Of a stretch of DNA of 64,000 bases, positions 44,702 through 53,219 are shown piece after piece. The DNA is taken from positions 124,001-188,000 of the forward strand of contig NZ_JAFFZS010000009.1 of NCBI RefSeq assembly GCF_016921115.1, given 5' to 3'. The stretch is from Streptomyces actuosus. Lineage in GTDB: Bacteria > Actinomycetota > Actinomycetes > Streptomycetales > Streptomycetaceae. A program made the position numbers and the translations under genes. Numbering within the stretch: the stretch's first letter is position 1; each line of letters opens with the position of its first letter. Below the pieces are notes generated by a model that had not been told where the DNA came from, ran no database searches, and saw nothing but the letters and a program-made list of their open reading frames with translations.

Positions 44702-46405
44702 GTGGACCGCGCACCAGCCCTGCCCAGACGCGTCTGGGCGGGAACCCTCGTGGCAGCCCTCGCCTTCTCCTTCGCGGGCGCGGGCCAGGCCTCGGCCGCC
44801 GACGTCAACAATGTCGAGAACGCGGGCTTCGAGTCGGGCCTGGCCGGCTGGACCTGCTCCGCGAGCAGCGGCACGACCGTCTCCTCCCCCGTGCACGGCG
44901 GCGCCGGCGCGCTGAAGGCCACCCCCGGCGGGCAGGACAACGCCCGGTGCACCCAGACGGTGGCCGTCCAACCCGACTCCACCTACACGCTGAGCGCATG
45001 GGTGCGGGGCGGGTACGCCTACCTGGGCGTGACGGGCACCGGCACGACGGACGTGTCGACCTGGACCCCCGACACCTCGGCCTGGAAGCAGCTGACGACG
45101 AGCTTCACCACGGGGGCGGCCACGACCTCGGTCACGCTCTACACCCACGGCTGGTACGCCCAGGCCCCGTACTACGCCGACGACATCTCGGTCCACGGCC
45201 CCGACGGCGGTTCCGGCGGCGACCCCGCCCCGACGGTCCCGGCCGCTCCCACCGGCCTGGCGGTCGCCGGGACGACGTCCTCGTCGGTGTCCCTGACCTG
45301 GGGCGCGGTCTCGAACGCGGCGTCCTACAACGTCTACCGCGACGGCACGAAGGTGGCGTCGGCGACGAGCGCCTCGGCGACGGTGTCCGGCCTCGCGGCC
45401 TCGACGTCGTACAGCTTCCGGGTGACGGCCGCGAACACGGCGGGCGAGTCGCCGAAGTCGGCGCCGGTGACGGCCACGACCGAGGCCTCGGGCGGCGGCG
45501 GTGGAGGGGGAGGCACGGGTCTGCCCCAGCACGCCGTGACCGGCTACTGGCAGAACTTCGACAACGGGGCGACCGTCCAGAGGCTGTCCGACGTGCAGTC
45601 GGCGTACGACATCATCGCGGTGGCCTTCGCCGACGCCACGACGACCCCGGGCGCCGTCACCTTCAACCTCGACACGGCCGGCCTCGGCGGCTACACCGTC
45701 GACCAGTTCAAGGCGGACATCAGGGCCGAGCAGGCCGCCGGCAAGAAGGTCGTCGTCTCGGTGGGCGGCCAGAACGGCACCGTCTCCGTCAACGACCCCA
45801 CCTCCGCGACGAACTTCGCGAACTCCGTCCACACACTGATGCAGACGTACGGGTTCGACGGCGTCGACATCGACCTGGAGAACGGCCTCGACGCCACCTA
45901 CATGACGCAGGCGCTGCGCTCCCTGTCGGCGAAGGCGGGCCCCTCGCTGATCCTGACGATGGCTCCGCAGACCATCGACATGCAGTCGACGTCCAACGCC
46001 TACTTCCGGACGGCCCTGAACCTCAAGGACATCCTCACGGTCGTCAACATGCAGTACTACAACAGCGGTTCCATGCTGGGCTGCGACGGCAAGGTCTACA
46101 GCCAGGGCTCGGTCGACTTCCTGACCGCGCTCGCCTGCATCCAGTTGGAGGGCGGCCTCTCCCCGTCCCAGGTCGGCCTGGGCCTGCCCGCCTCGCCCCG
46201 CGGCGCGGGGAGCGGCTACGTGTCACCGCCCGTGGTCAATGCCGCCCTGGACTGCCTGACCCAGGGCACCGGTTGCGGCAGTTTCAAGCCATCGAAGACG
46301 TACCCCGGTCTGCGGGGCGCGATGACGTGGTCCACGAACTGGGACGCGACGGCGGGCAACGCCTGGTCGAACGCCGTCGGCGCGCACGTGCACGCGCTGC
46401 CGTAG
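44702..46405 (+). CDS. Secreted GH18 chitinase with carbohydrate-binding and FnIII domains
   Basis: A 567-aa exported enzyme. A signal peptide (MDRAPALPRRVWAGTLVAALAFSFAG..ASA in outline) precedes a CBM-like beta-sandwich (about 33-165: VNNVENAGFESGLAGW), a fibronectin type III module (about 180-265: AAPTGLAVAGTTSSSVSLTWG), a Gly linker and a GH18 catalytic domain whose DGVDIDLE motif has the acid Glu near 393. It hydrolyses chitin outside the cell. GTG 44702 is chosen because CGGAGG lies 5 nt upstream; an in-frame ATG at 44657 lacks this. The DasR-like palindrome is 60 bp upstream. Confidence 0.96.
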   Translation: MDRAPALPRRVWAGTLVAALAFSFAGAGQASAADVNNVENAGFESGLAGWTCSASSGTTVSSPVHGGAGALKATPGGQDNARCTQTVAVQPDSTYTLSAWVRGGYAYLGVTGTGTTDVSTWTPDTSAWKQLTTSFTTGAATTSVTLYTHGWYAQAPYYADDISVHGPDGGSGGDPAPTVPAAPTGLAVAGTTSSSVSLTWGAVSNAASYNVYRDGTKVASATSASATVSGLAASTSYSFRVTAANTAGESPKSAPVTATTEASGGGGGGGGTGLPQHAVTGYWQNFDNGATVQRLSDVQSAYDIIAVAFADATTTPGAVTFNLDTAGLGGYTVDQFKADIRAEQAAGKKVVVSVGGQNGTVSVNDPTSATNFANSVHTLMQTYGFDGVDIDLENGLDATYMTQALRSLSAKAGPSLILTMAPQTIDMQSTSNAYFRTALNLKDILTVVNMQYYNSGSMLGCDGKVYSQGSVDFLTALACIQLEGGLSPSQVGLGLPASPRGAGSGYVSPPVVNAALDCLTQGTGCGSFKPSKTYPGLRGAMTWSTNWDATAGNAWSNAVGAHVHALP

Positions 46406-46440
46406 CCGTCCCGACGCGCCCCGGTCCGGCCCTGACCCAC

Positions 46441-46474
46441 CCGGTCCGGCCCGGTCCGGCCCGATCCGGCCCGG
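46441..46474. repeat. 10-bp tandem repeat
   Basis: CCGGTCCGGC is repeated three times (one copy with A for G) with a partial fourth, directly before the chitinase terminator. Confidence 0.75.
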
Positions 46475-46475
46475 C

Positions 46476-46513
46476 GCGTGGCCCCGGCCGTCCTGACCCG
46501 GCCGGGGCCACGC
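46476..46513 (+). terminator. Chitinase terminator
   Basis: A perfect 15-bp stem (GCGTGGCCCCGGCCG) with an 8-nt loop, 70 bp after the chitinase stop. Confidence 0.85.
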
Positions 46514-46702
46514 GCCGCCGCGCACGGCGGGGTTCGGTCCGCTGCGGGACTCCCGGCGTCCGCACGGACCGGGCCGGGGGCGGGACGACGCACATCGGGG
46601 CGGTCCGAAGCGACGAGGCCCGTGACCGATACCGCACGGCCGACTCACTGCGGCGCCACCAACAGGTCTGATTCATCGGATCGTCGCACTACATTCGCCT
46701 TC

Positions 46703-47554
46703 ATGCTGAAGGTGAAACGTCCCGTCCCGACCTGTGTCCTGAGCGACACCGCTCCCCCGCACACGAGCGGAGGACACGCCGTCGACCGCTTCGTCGAGAT
46801 CGGATCCTTCACCAAGGTGCTCACCGGCACCGCACTGACGCAGCTGGCGGCCGCGGGGACCCTGACGCCGGACGACCCCCTGGACCGCTGGCTCCCGACA
46901 CCCCCGGGCACGGGCATCACCCTCCGCCACCTCGCCGACCACACCTCGGGCCTGCCCCGCCTGCCGCCCGGCACCGGCACCCCTCGCCGCGACCCCTACG
47001 CCCCCTTCGACGAGGCCGCCCTGCACCGGCTGCTGCCCCGTCTCGACACTCTGACCCTCGCCCCTCCCGGGCAGACCGAGGAGTACTCCAACCTCGGGTA
47101 CGCCGTCCTGGGCGCGGCGTTGACGGCCGCGGCCGGCATGCCGTACGAGCAGCTGGTCACCGAGCGCGTCCTGCAACCGCTGGACGTCCGCGAGGTCACC
47201 GCGACCCCCGACCCGGCCCGACGCCTCCTCGCCCCCGGCCGGTTCGGCAGGCCCCGCACCCCCTGGACGACGACCGGCGCGATCCTCCCGGCCGGCGGCC
47301 TGTGGGCCACCCCCCGCGCGGTCGCCGACCTGGTCACCCGCCTCCTCCTGGAACGCCGCCTGGGCCCTCCCGCCCCCTCCTGGCAGACCGCCGGCCCGCT
47401 GCACTGGCACAACGGCGCCACCCGCCACGCCTCCCTCTTCGCCGGCGCCACCGAAGACGGCCGCTGGGTGGTGACCCACCGCCTCAACGCCCGTCCCACC
47501 ACGACGGACGCCCTGGGCATCGAGACCCTGAAACGGCCCCGGAAGGCGACGTGA
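46703..47554 (+). CDS. Beta-lactamase-fold serine hydrolase
   Basis: A 283-aa protein of the class C beta-lactamase/DD-peptidase-like family. The catalytic Ser-Lys pair is in EIGSFTKVLTG (S35, K38); the Tyr motif is EEYSNLGY (Y128); WHNGATRHASLF takes the place of the third motif. No signal peptide is evident, so it is probably cytoplasmic, acting as an esterase or peptidase. Start ATG 46703 is set by the family N-terminus; the frame is open further upstream through the terminator region. Confidence 0.9.
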   Translation: MLKVKRPVPTCVLSDTAPPHTSGGHAVDRFVEIGSFTKVLTGTALTQLAAAGTLTPDDPLDRWLPTPPGTGITLRHLADHTSGLPRLPPGTGTPRRDPYAPFDEAALHRLLPRLDTLTLAPPGQTEEYSNLGYAVLGAALTAAAGMPYEQLVTERVLQPLDVREVTATPDPARRLLAPGRFGRPRTPWTTTGAILPAGGLWATPRAVADLVTRLLLERRLGPPAPSWQTAGPLHWHNGATRHASLFAGATEDGRWVVTHRLNARPTTTDALGIETLKRPRKAT

Positions 47555-47984
47555 CCGACACCGGCCCCCGCGGAAACGCGGACCGGCAGGACGGAGGCGC
47601 CGGCCCCTCGGGACGTCCGGCACCGGGAGTTCACGGTCACCGAGCCGCCCGACGAGGCGGCTACCGCGGCTATGAGATCGGCGCCGATAGGCTTTCTCCG
47701 AAGTGATTCACTCCATCAATATCGGCGATCCGGATTTCTGCCTCAGAGTACTTTCGGATCTTGACCTCATCGTTGAACATCTCCAGCAAGTACCCCTCCC
47801 GCAGGTGCGATCTGACACTGGCAAATAGAACACGGATCGCGGACAACCACCGCCATGAACGGGCCCTCCAAGCGGAGGGGGACGCCCCATTGAGGAATGC
47901 GCATATGTCATCGTTTCGCAAACTTTCAGCCGCCTCCTGAACTCTGGCCTAGAAGTAGGCGGCTGATTCAGAGGGAGCGGCCCC
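47555..47984. other. Low-GC3 patch with no assigned gene
   Basis: A GTGA overlap at 47551 opens a 51-codon Gly/Arg-rich frame ending at 47706, unlikely to be real. On the minus strand a TTG-started 83-codon frame (47670-47921) encodes EMFNDEVKIRKYSEAEIRIADIDGV near its end, which looks protein-like, but third-position GC is only moderate. I cannot decide between a small gene and debris. Confidence 0.35.
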
Positions 47985-48103
47985 AGAGTCGTGGAGGCAT
48001 TCCGCCGTATCGTGCACATCGAGGCCTCACCGGTCGAGCGCATTCGTGCGGGTTCGCCTGAGACCGCACGGCACGTCAACAAAGCACGGAACCGCCACAC
48101 ATG
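47985..48103 (+). pseudogene. Possible C-terminal fragment of a toxin or other protein
   Basis: An uninterrupted frame ending at TGA 48101-48103 reads VVEAFRRIVHIEASPVERIRAG then SPETARHVNKARNRHT. It has protein-like composition and no start codon context; a TGA lies upstream. Its position just before an immunity-type gene suggests the tail of a polymorphic toxin, but no family match is visible. Confidence 0.35.
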
Positions 48104-48113
48104 AGAGGGGGGC

Positions 48114-48265
48114 GTGCTGCGGGATGACGGTTCGTTCCTGCTCTCAGTGGGCCTGGACGACGACTGGATGCATGTGAGGCTGACCGACACGACAGACATC
48201 TGCGCTCTGGAGCACCCCAAAGGTGAACTCCTCTTCGTTGCGCTCCCCCTCAGAGGGAACCACAT
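48114..48265 (+). pseudogene. Remnant of a small gene upstream of the immunity gene
   Basis: From GTG 48114 (ribosome site GAGAGGGGG) the frame reads LRDDGSFLLSVGLDDDWMHVRLTDTTDICALEHPKGELL and FVALPLRGNH, a convincing beta-rich start. It then runs into the next gene in another frame and loses sense. It may be an intact short partner (frame stop at 48488) or a broken gene. Confidence 0.4.
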
Positions 48266-48748
48266 ATGCGCCGCAAGCACTGTTTCGAGGCAGAATTCCA
48301 TGGGATCTGGCCGAATCGGCCAAGGCAGACACTGTCCGACTTCGTCGACAGAGAGAAGTCAATCGAGGAGTTGGAGGGGGATCGATGGCCCGCCCCCGCA
48401 CGCGACAGCACGACGCTGGTCCGAGGCATCCATGAACTGCGGCGGAGGCCCATCAAGGATCTCGCTGTGGAGGATCTACGGCGGTTGATCGGACAGGGCG
48501 TGGGTCTGCGCTGGTTGTTGCCCGTGGCTCTGGACTACCTGCGGGAAACAGCTCCAGAAGAATCCGTCACCGGCTGGTACGACGATGATCTGCTGTCGGC
48601 GGTACTGACGCGGAAGGGCCCCACGTGGAGATCGGAACCGGCACTCGCCCGCCACCTGGATGAGACCGTGCGGCTTCTGACCGACCTGTCTCCGTACATC
48701 CAGCGGGACGTGGCCGACTTCAGGGCTCGGGTGTCCGACCTGCTGTGA
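48266..48748 (+). CDS. CdiI-family immunity protein
   Basis: A 160-aa protein. The body (LSDFVDREKSIEELEGDRWPAP; TTLVRGIHELRRRPIKDLAVEDLRRLIGQGVGLRWLLPVALDYLRE; WYDDDLLSAVL) matches the contact-dependent growth inhibition immunity family (CdiI_2-like), with the hallmark E-D-L-R-x-L-I-G-Q-G-x-G-L. These proteins neutralise a cognate toxin domain. No intact toxin gene is adjacent, so this is an orphan immunity gene. Start is ATG 48266. Confidence 0.85.
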   Translation: MRRKHCFEAEFHGIWPNRPRQTLSDFVDREKSIEELEGDRWPAPARDSTTLVRGIHELRRRPIKDLAVEDLRRLIGQGVGLRWLLPVALDYLRETAPEESVTGWYDDDLLSAVLTRKGPTWRSEPALARHLDETVRLLTDLSPYIQRDVADFRARVSDLL

Positions 48749-48906
48749 GGGTCAAGGGAGTGCATCGGCATGAGCGCACGCACCAACGTCCGTACATGGC
48801 AACGAGCGTCGGCCGTCGATCCGTGGGAACGCCCTCCGCTTCATGGATGCCGGCCGCTGACCTCCGCCCGGAGCCGCGGGCGCTACGGGGCGCCCCGGGT
48901 GCGGAG

Positions 48907-49297
48907 TCAGCGCAGCGCGTTCGCGAGGGTGGCTATGAGGTGGGCCGTCGCGGTGAGGCCCCACCACAGGCCGAGCAGGATGAGCATGCACGCCGGCAGG
49001 TAGCGGTCGGCCAGCCGGTCCGGCAGATCGCGGAGTCGGGGTGGAGCGGGTCGTAGGTGACGTCGACGCCGTCGCTCTTGTGGGTGCCGATCCGCCGGAT
49101 GGCCGAGGCCGCGGTGATGGTGGTGCTTCGACGGTGGTGTAGCCGTACGTGGGGCGGACCTCCCGCGTCCAGTGCTGGTAGCCGAGCACGTCCGCCCGCA
49201 CGGTGGTCCCCCGCCGGCCGAGCACGACCATCGGGCGGAGGAACCGCCAGGCACCGGCCAGGAACACGGCTGCCACGTGGAGCATGACCAGGAGCAT
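48907..49297 (-). pseudogene. DUF3592-like membrane protein, two frameshifts
   Basis: Three frames must be joined. First MLLVMLHVAAVFLAGAWRFLRPMVVLGRRG, RADVLGYQHWTREVRPTYGYTTV (start ATG 49297); then, from about 49120, ITAASAIRRIGTHKSDGVDVTYDPLHPDSAI; then, from about 49030, DRLADRYLPACMLILLGLWWGLTATAHLIATLANALR to the stop at 48907. The result resembles DUF3592 proteins: a helix, a soluble domain with V-x-Y-D-P, and a C-terminal helix. The frame breaks make it a pseudogene unless they are sequencing errors. Confidence 0.7.
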
Positions 49298-49528
49298 CCG
49301 TGTCGATGCGTCGGCGGCGGCCGCCACCGCGACGACCGCGGGGCGCTCGCTTCGGGTGCGCGAGCCCGCCTCCCGGGGACGGAAGGGAGGGGCGGGCTCG
49401 CGCGATGCACGACCAACCGCCTTGTGTAGCGTGCCGGTTACCGAATGTAGGACGTCGGGGGTTGTGTTGCCCACGTTCGGGGCGACATGGGCATCAGTAG
49501 GGCGAGCCCGGCTGAGGAAGGGGACCGC

Positions 49529-50380
49529 ATGGCCGCGAGAACGTCTCCGACAGAGCGACAGAAGAGACTCGGCGCGGAGCTGCGAAAGATGCGCACGGCC
49601 GCCGGGATGACCGGGGAGCACGCCGCCGGACTGCTCGGCGTGGACCGGGGGAAGATCTCCAATATCGAGTCGGGTGCGCGCGCCATCAGCGCGGAACGTC
49701 TGCGCATCCTGGCCCGCAACTGCGACTGCGACGACGAGGCGTATGTCGACGCCCTGGTGGGCATGGCCCGACCGGCCCGGGACGGCTGGTGGGAGCGGTA
49801 TCGCGGCAGCCTGCCGGCCGGGCTGCTCGACGTCGCCGAACTGGAGCATCACGCCGTACGGATCCGCAGCGTGCACTTCGTCCACATGCCGGGGCTGCTG
49901 CAGACCAGCGACCACGCCCAGGCGGTCTTCAAGGCCGCACTGCCCCCGTTGCCCGACCACGAGGTGGCGCTGCGGCTGGCCCACCGGCTGGAGCGCCAGC
50001 GCGTTCTGGAGGGCGACGAGCCGACCGCGTACGTCGGCATGGTGCACGAGGCCGCGCTGCGCATGAGCTTCGGGGGCCGCAAGGTGGCGCGCGGCCAGTT
50101 GGAGCAGTTGCTCGGTATGACGCGGCGGCCCCATGTGACCGTGCGCGTCATTCCCTTCGACGCCGGCTCGTTCCCGGGTGCCGGACAGACCGTGGTCCAC
50201 GCGGAAGGTCCGATGCCCCGACTCGACACCGTCCAGATCGACAGCGCCCACGGCCCCGAATTCCTCCATCAGGAAGCGCAGTTGTCCACGTACCGAGCCC
50301 AGCTGGACTGGATGGAGCAGCGTGCGCTGTCGCCGGAGGAGTCGCGCGACGTCATCCACAACATCGCCGGTCGACTGTGA
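49529..50380 (+). CDS. XRE family regulator with DUF5753 domain
   Basis: A 283-aa protein. An N-terminal HTH_31/XRE domain (LGAELRKMRTAAGMTGEHAAGLLGVDRGKISNIESGARAISAERLR) is followed by DUF5753 (HHAVRIRSVHFVHMPGLLQTSDHAQAV; RRPHVTVRVIPFDAGSFPGAG). ATG 49529 follows GAGGAAGGGG. Such regulators are paired with DUF397 proteins in Streptomyces (the BldB/WhiJ-type arrangement) and affect development and antibiotic production. Confidence 0.94.
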   Translation: MAARTSPTERQKRLGAELRKMRTAAGMTGEHAAGLLGVDRGKISNIESGARAISAERLRILARNCDCDDEAYVDALVGMARPARDGWWERYRGSLPAGLLDVAELEHHAVRIRSVHFVHMPGLLQTSDHAQAVFKAALPPLPDHEVALRLAHRLERQRVLEGDEPTAYVGMVHEAALRMSFGGRKVARGQLEQLLGMTRRPHVTVRVIPFDAGSFPGAGQTVVHAEGPMPRLDTVQIDSAHGPEFLHQEAQLSTYRAQLDWMEQRALSPEESRDVIHNIAGRL

Positions 50381-50392
50381 GGAGAAGGACCC

Positions 50393-50590
50393 GTGCCCGA
50401 GCCCGAGATCACCTGGGAGGAACCGTTCTGCGCGGAGGGGTCCGCCTGCTTCCGCGTGGGCACCGACCTCCAGGGAAACGCCTACATCGCCATAGCCGGT
50501 CAGGAGGAGCGGTACCTGACCGACTCACGTGAGGCGCTGCGCGCCCTGATCCTGGACATCAAGGACGGCAGGGCCGACCACCTGCTGTGA
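50393..50590 (+). CDS. DUF397-like small protein
   Basis: A 65-aa acidic protein starting at GTG 50393, 12 bp after the XRE stop with GGAGAAGG before it. CAEGSACFRVG and YLTDSREALRALILDIKDGRADHL fit the DUF397 pattern, in which a small partner counteracts the XRE-DUF5753 regulator, toxin-antitoxin-like. Confidence 0.88.
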   Translation: MPEPEITWEEPFCAEGSACFRVGTDLQGNAYIAIAGQEERYLTDSREALRALILDIKDGRADHLL

Positions 50591-50596
50591 GCGGGG

Positions 50597-50624
50597 CCGC
50601 CCGGCGGGTCAGCCCGCCGGGCGG
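50597..50624. terminator. Convergent hairpin terminator
   Basis: A perfect 12-bp stem (CCGCCCGGCGGG) with a TCAG loop overlaps the stop codon of the minus-strand gene and follows the DUF397 stop. Confidence 0.8.
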
Positions 50625-51070
50625 TAGTGGCCCAGCACCCACGGCAGGTGCGCGCACCACTCCGCCAGACGGGCGCGGGGCCTGGCCGTGACCACGGCCT
50701 CGTAGAAGTGGCCGTCCAGGTGGATCACCCCGAACATCAGCGCCTTGCCGTTCGGGCTCACCCGGTAGTGGACGCTGCGGATCTCCGGCCAGGGGAACTC
50801 GGCGGAGACTCCGTTCAGCTCAAGGGTGACGCCCTCCGCGTCGACGGCGACCGCGCTGCTCCTGTCCACCGCCATGAACTCCGGCCCCGCGGACGGTGGC
50901 GGCGCCGGTACCGGACCGGGTGCGGACCCGTACGACGGCGGCGCCGGGGCCGCGTACCGGGGCTGCGGCGCGGGCGCGTAGGGCGGGGGCGGCGGGAACG
51001 CCTGCTGCGGCGGGGGCGGGCCGAAGCCGGGCGGTGGCGTGGGGCCGGGGGGCGGTGGGGGCTCGGTCAT
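50609..51070 (-). CDS. Pro-rich protein with a PH-like C-terminal domain
   Basis: A 153-aa protein. The first ~65 residues are Pro/Ala/Gly/Tyr-rich and disordered. The rest (AVDAEGVTLELNGVSAEFPWPEIRSVHYRV; LMFGVIHLDGHFYEAVVTARPRARLAEWCAHL) has a beta-strand pattern with W-P-E-I-R-S-V, like bacterial PH/GRAM-type domains. A similar domain appears in the acidic protein at 54974-55708 (C-E-F-R-W-D-E-I), so the two may be related. ATG 51070 (MTEPPPP). Confidence 0.8.
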   Translation of the reverse strand: MTEPPPPPGPTPPPGFGPPPPQQAFPPPPPYAPAPQPRYAAPAPPSYGSAPGPVPAPPPSAGPEFMAVDRSSAVAVDAEGVTLELNGVSAEFPWPEIRSVHYRVSPNGKALMFGVIHLDGHFYEAVVTARPRARLAEWCAHLPWVLGHYRPAG

Positions 51071-51219
51071 CCGTGGGTCCTCGTGCTCTCGGTCGCGGTC
51101 GCGGCACCCGGGCCGGGGGCTCTTCGCTGCGGGATTCGTGTGAAACATTTTCCCCTCCCCACCGCATCAGTGAAGTGAGGACCTCTTCGACAGCCGGCAC
51201 ACAGCATCAGGGAGCGCAC

Positions 51220-51726
51220 ATGAGACAGGTCCGCGCACAGGAGTACGCGGAGTTCGCGGCGGCACGCACCGGGCAGTTGTACCGGTCGGCGTGCCTGCTC
51301 ACCGCCGGGGACACCCACCTCGCGGAGGACCTGGTGCAGGAGACCCTCGGGCGCGTCTACCTGCGCTGGGGACGGGTCTCCCGCGTCGGCAACCCCGCCG
51401 CGTACGCGCAGACCGTCCTGACGCGCACCTTCCTCGCCCACAAGCGGCTGCGCAGGAACACCGAGCGCGCCACGGACGCCGTACCGGACACCGCGGACGA
51501 GCTGCCCGACGCCTCGCTGCGGCTCACGCTCCTGCAGGCGCTCGGGGAGCTGCCCGCGAAGGACCGGGCCGTCGTCGTACTGCGCTACTGGGAGGACCGG
51601 TCCGTCCAGGAGACCGCCGACGTGCTGCACGCCAGCTCGGCGGCGGTACGCACCCGGAGCGTGCGGGCGCTCGCCCGGCTCCGGGGACTGCTCGGCGAGG
51701 ACATCGGCGTGTACGCCCGCCCCTGA
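51220..51726 (+). CDS. ECF sigma factor, SigE-like family
   Basis: A 168-aa sigma-70 factor. Region 2 is AARTGQLYRSACLLTAGDTHLAEDLVQETLGRVYLRW; region 4 is LGELPAKDRAVVVLRYWEDRSVQETADVLHASSAAVRTRSVRALARLR. It matches the short SigE-family ECF group common in actinobacteria. Start ATG 51220, with CAGGGAGCG upstream. The next gene encodes a protein with one membrane helix, probably its partner or anti-sigma-like factor. Confidence 0.94.
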   Translation: MRQVRAQEYAEFAAARTGQLYRSACLLTAGDTHLAEDLVQETLGRVYLRWGRVSRVGNPAAYAQTVLTRTFLAHKRLRRNTERATDAVPDTADELPDASLRLTLLQALGELPAKDRAVVVLRYWEDRSVQETADVLHASSAAVRTRSVRALARLRGLLGEDIGVYARP

Positions 51727-51892
51727 GCCGCCGGGCGCCGCGGCGTCCCTGCCGCTGCCGCAGCCGGAGAACCGCTCTGCCTCCCGGCCCCCGCCACGGT
51801 GTCCCCGGCACCCCCTCTCCTGCCGCCCGCCCCGCCGCACCTCCCCGCTGCGTTCCTCAAGCCTCTTCGACCTCGTGAAACGGTGGCCCACC

Positions 51893-53200
51893 ATGCCCGT
51901 CGACCAGCACAGCGACCCCTTCGACGCCTCGCAGACCGATCCGTTCGAGGACCGGCTGTCCGCCGCCCTCCACCAGGCGGGCGGCACCTTCGACACCAAC
52001 CGCGCCGCCCTCGCCGCCGCCGGTGCGGCGCGCGGGCGGCGGCTGCGCCTGCAGCGCCGGGCCGCCGTCCTGGGCGGCGCCGCGAGCGTGGCGCTCGCGG
52101 CGGTGGGCGGGGCCCTGCTGGTGCCGTGGGGCGGTTCGGCTCCCCCGTCCCGAGCCACCGCCGTGGGAGCCGCCCCGAAGCCGTCCGCCTCGCCGTCGGC
52201 CCCGGCGGATCCGGTGTCCGCGCAGCAGATGATCGAGACCCTGAAGAAGCTGATGCCGAAGGGCACGTTCAGTCAGGAGGCCGGCCGCGGAACCGAGCAG
52301 GACAGCAGCCGGCAGATCGCCGCGCCCTACGCGTCGGTCGTCTTCGACGACGGCAAGGGCCCCGGGGCCGTGTCCCTCTCGGTGAGCAGGGTGCAGCCGG
52401 GCACGCAGGAGGCCCAGGAGGCGTCCCGGTGCCCGGACAAGGTGTTCGTCCCGTACGACGCCTGCACGACGAAGCGGCTCGACGACGGCTCCGTGATCAC
52501 GGTCCTCCAGGGGTACGAGTACCCGGACCGGCGGGTGGACACCAAGCTCTGGCGGGCCGAACTGCTCACCCCGAAGGGCGAGCAGGTGTCGGTGATGGAG
52601 TGGAACGCCGCCGGCGAGAAGGACTCGCCGATCAGCCGGCCCGAACCACCGCTCGACCCCGAGCAGCTGACGCGGCTCGCCTCGGCCCAGGAGTGGCGCA
52701 CCGTCGCCGCCGCCGTTCCCGAACCTCCGCGGGAGACGCCGAATCCCGGTTCACAGACCCCGAAGCTCGACGTCCACGCCCGGGCGACGCTGCTCCAGTT
52801 GCTGCCCGAGGGCCTGGACGTGGTGGGCAAGAGCAGTGGTGACGACAGCGGATTCGCGTACGCGGTCGTCGACGACGGCAAGGGCAAGAGCCTGGTCCAG
52901 GTCAATGTGCAGCCCAACATGCTGGACGTCGCGGGTGAACTCTTCGGCTCCGGCTCCGAGACGCTCTCCGACGGCACCCGGGTCGCCGTCCACCAGGGCC
53001 CCGGGGAGAAGAGCGCCGCGGGAAGCGTCATGTGGACCGTCGACACCATGCGGCCGGACGGACGGCGCGTGGTGATCAGCGCCTTCAACTCCGGTACGCA
53101 GCGTGACGCCGCCACCCGCCCGACACCGGCGCTCACCATCGCGCAGCTGCGCGAGATGGCCCTGAGCACCCACTGGTTCCGGGCGCAGGGCACGAACTAG
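51893..53200 (+). CDS. Membrane-anchored partner of the ECF sigma factor, function unknown
   Basis: A 435-aa protein. A cytoplasmic N-terminus of about 50 residues (DPFEDRLSAALHQAGGTFDTNRAAL; AARGRRLRLQRRAAV) leads to one helix (about 60-82) and an extracytoplasmic part with two similar domains (QMIETLKKLMPKGTF..; ATLLQLLPEGLDVVGKSSG), each carrying V-F/V-D-D-G-K-G. The repeat suggests internal duplication. The layout fits an anti-sigma or sigma-regulated surface protein. ATG 51893 is used; GTG 51875 is possible. Confidence 0.82.
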   Translation: MPVDQHSDPFDASQTDPFEDRLSAALHQAGGTFDTNRAALAAAGAARGRRLRLQRRAAVLGGAASVALAAVGGALLVPWGGSAPPSRATAVGAAPKPSASPSAPADPVSAQQMIETLKKLMPKGTFSQEAGRGTEQDSSRQIAAPYASVVFDDGKGPGAVSLSVSRVQPGTQEAQEASRCPDKVFVPYDACTTKRLDDGSVITVLQGYEYPDRRVDTKLWRAELLTPKGEQVSVMEWNAAGEKDSPISRPEPPLDPEQLTRLASAQEWRTVAAAVPEPPRETPNPGSQTPKLDVHARATLLQLLPEGLDVVGKSSGDDSGFAYAVVDDGKGKSLVQVNVQPNMLDVAGELFGSGSETLSDGTRVAVHQGPGEKSAAGSVMWTVDTMRPDGRRVVISAFNSGTQRDAATRPTPALTIAQLREMALSTHWFRAQGTN

Positions 53201-53219
53201 AGCCGTGCGGTGCGCCGGC

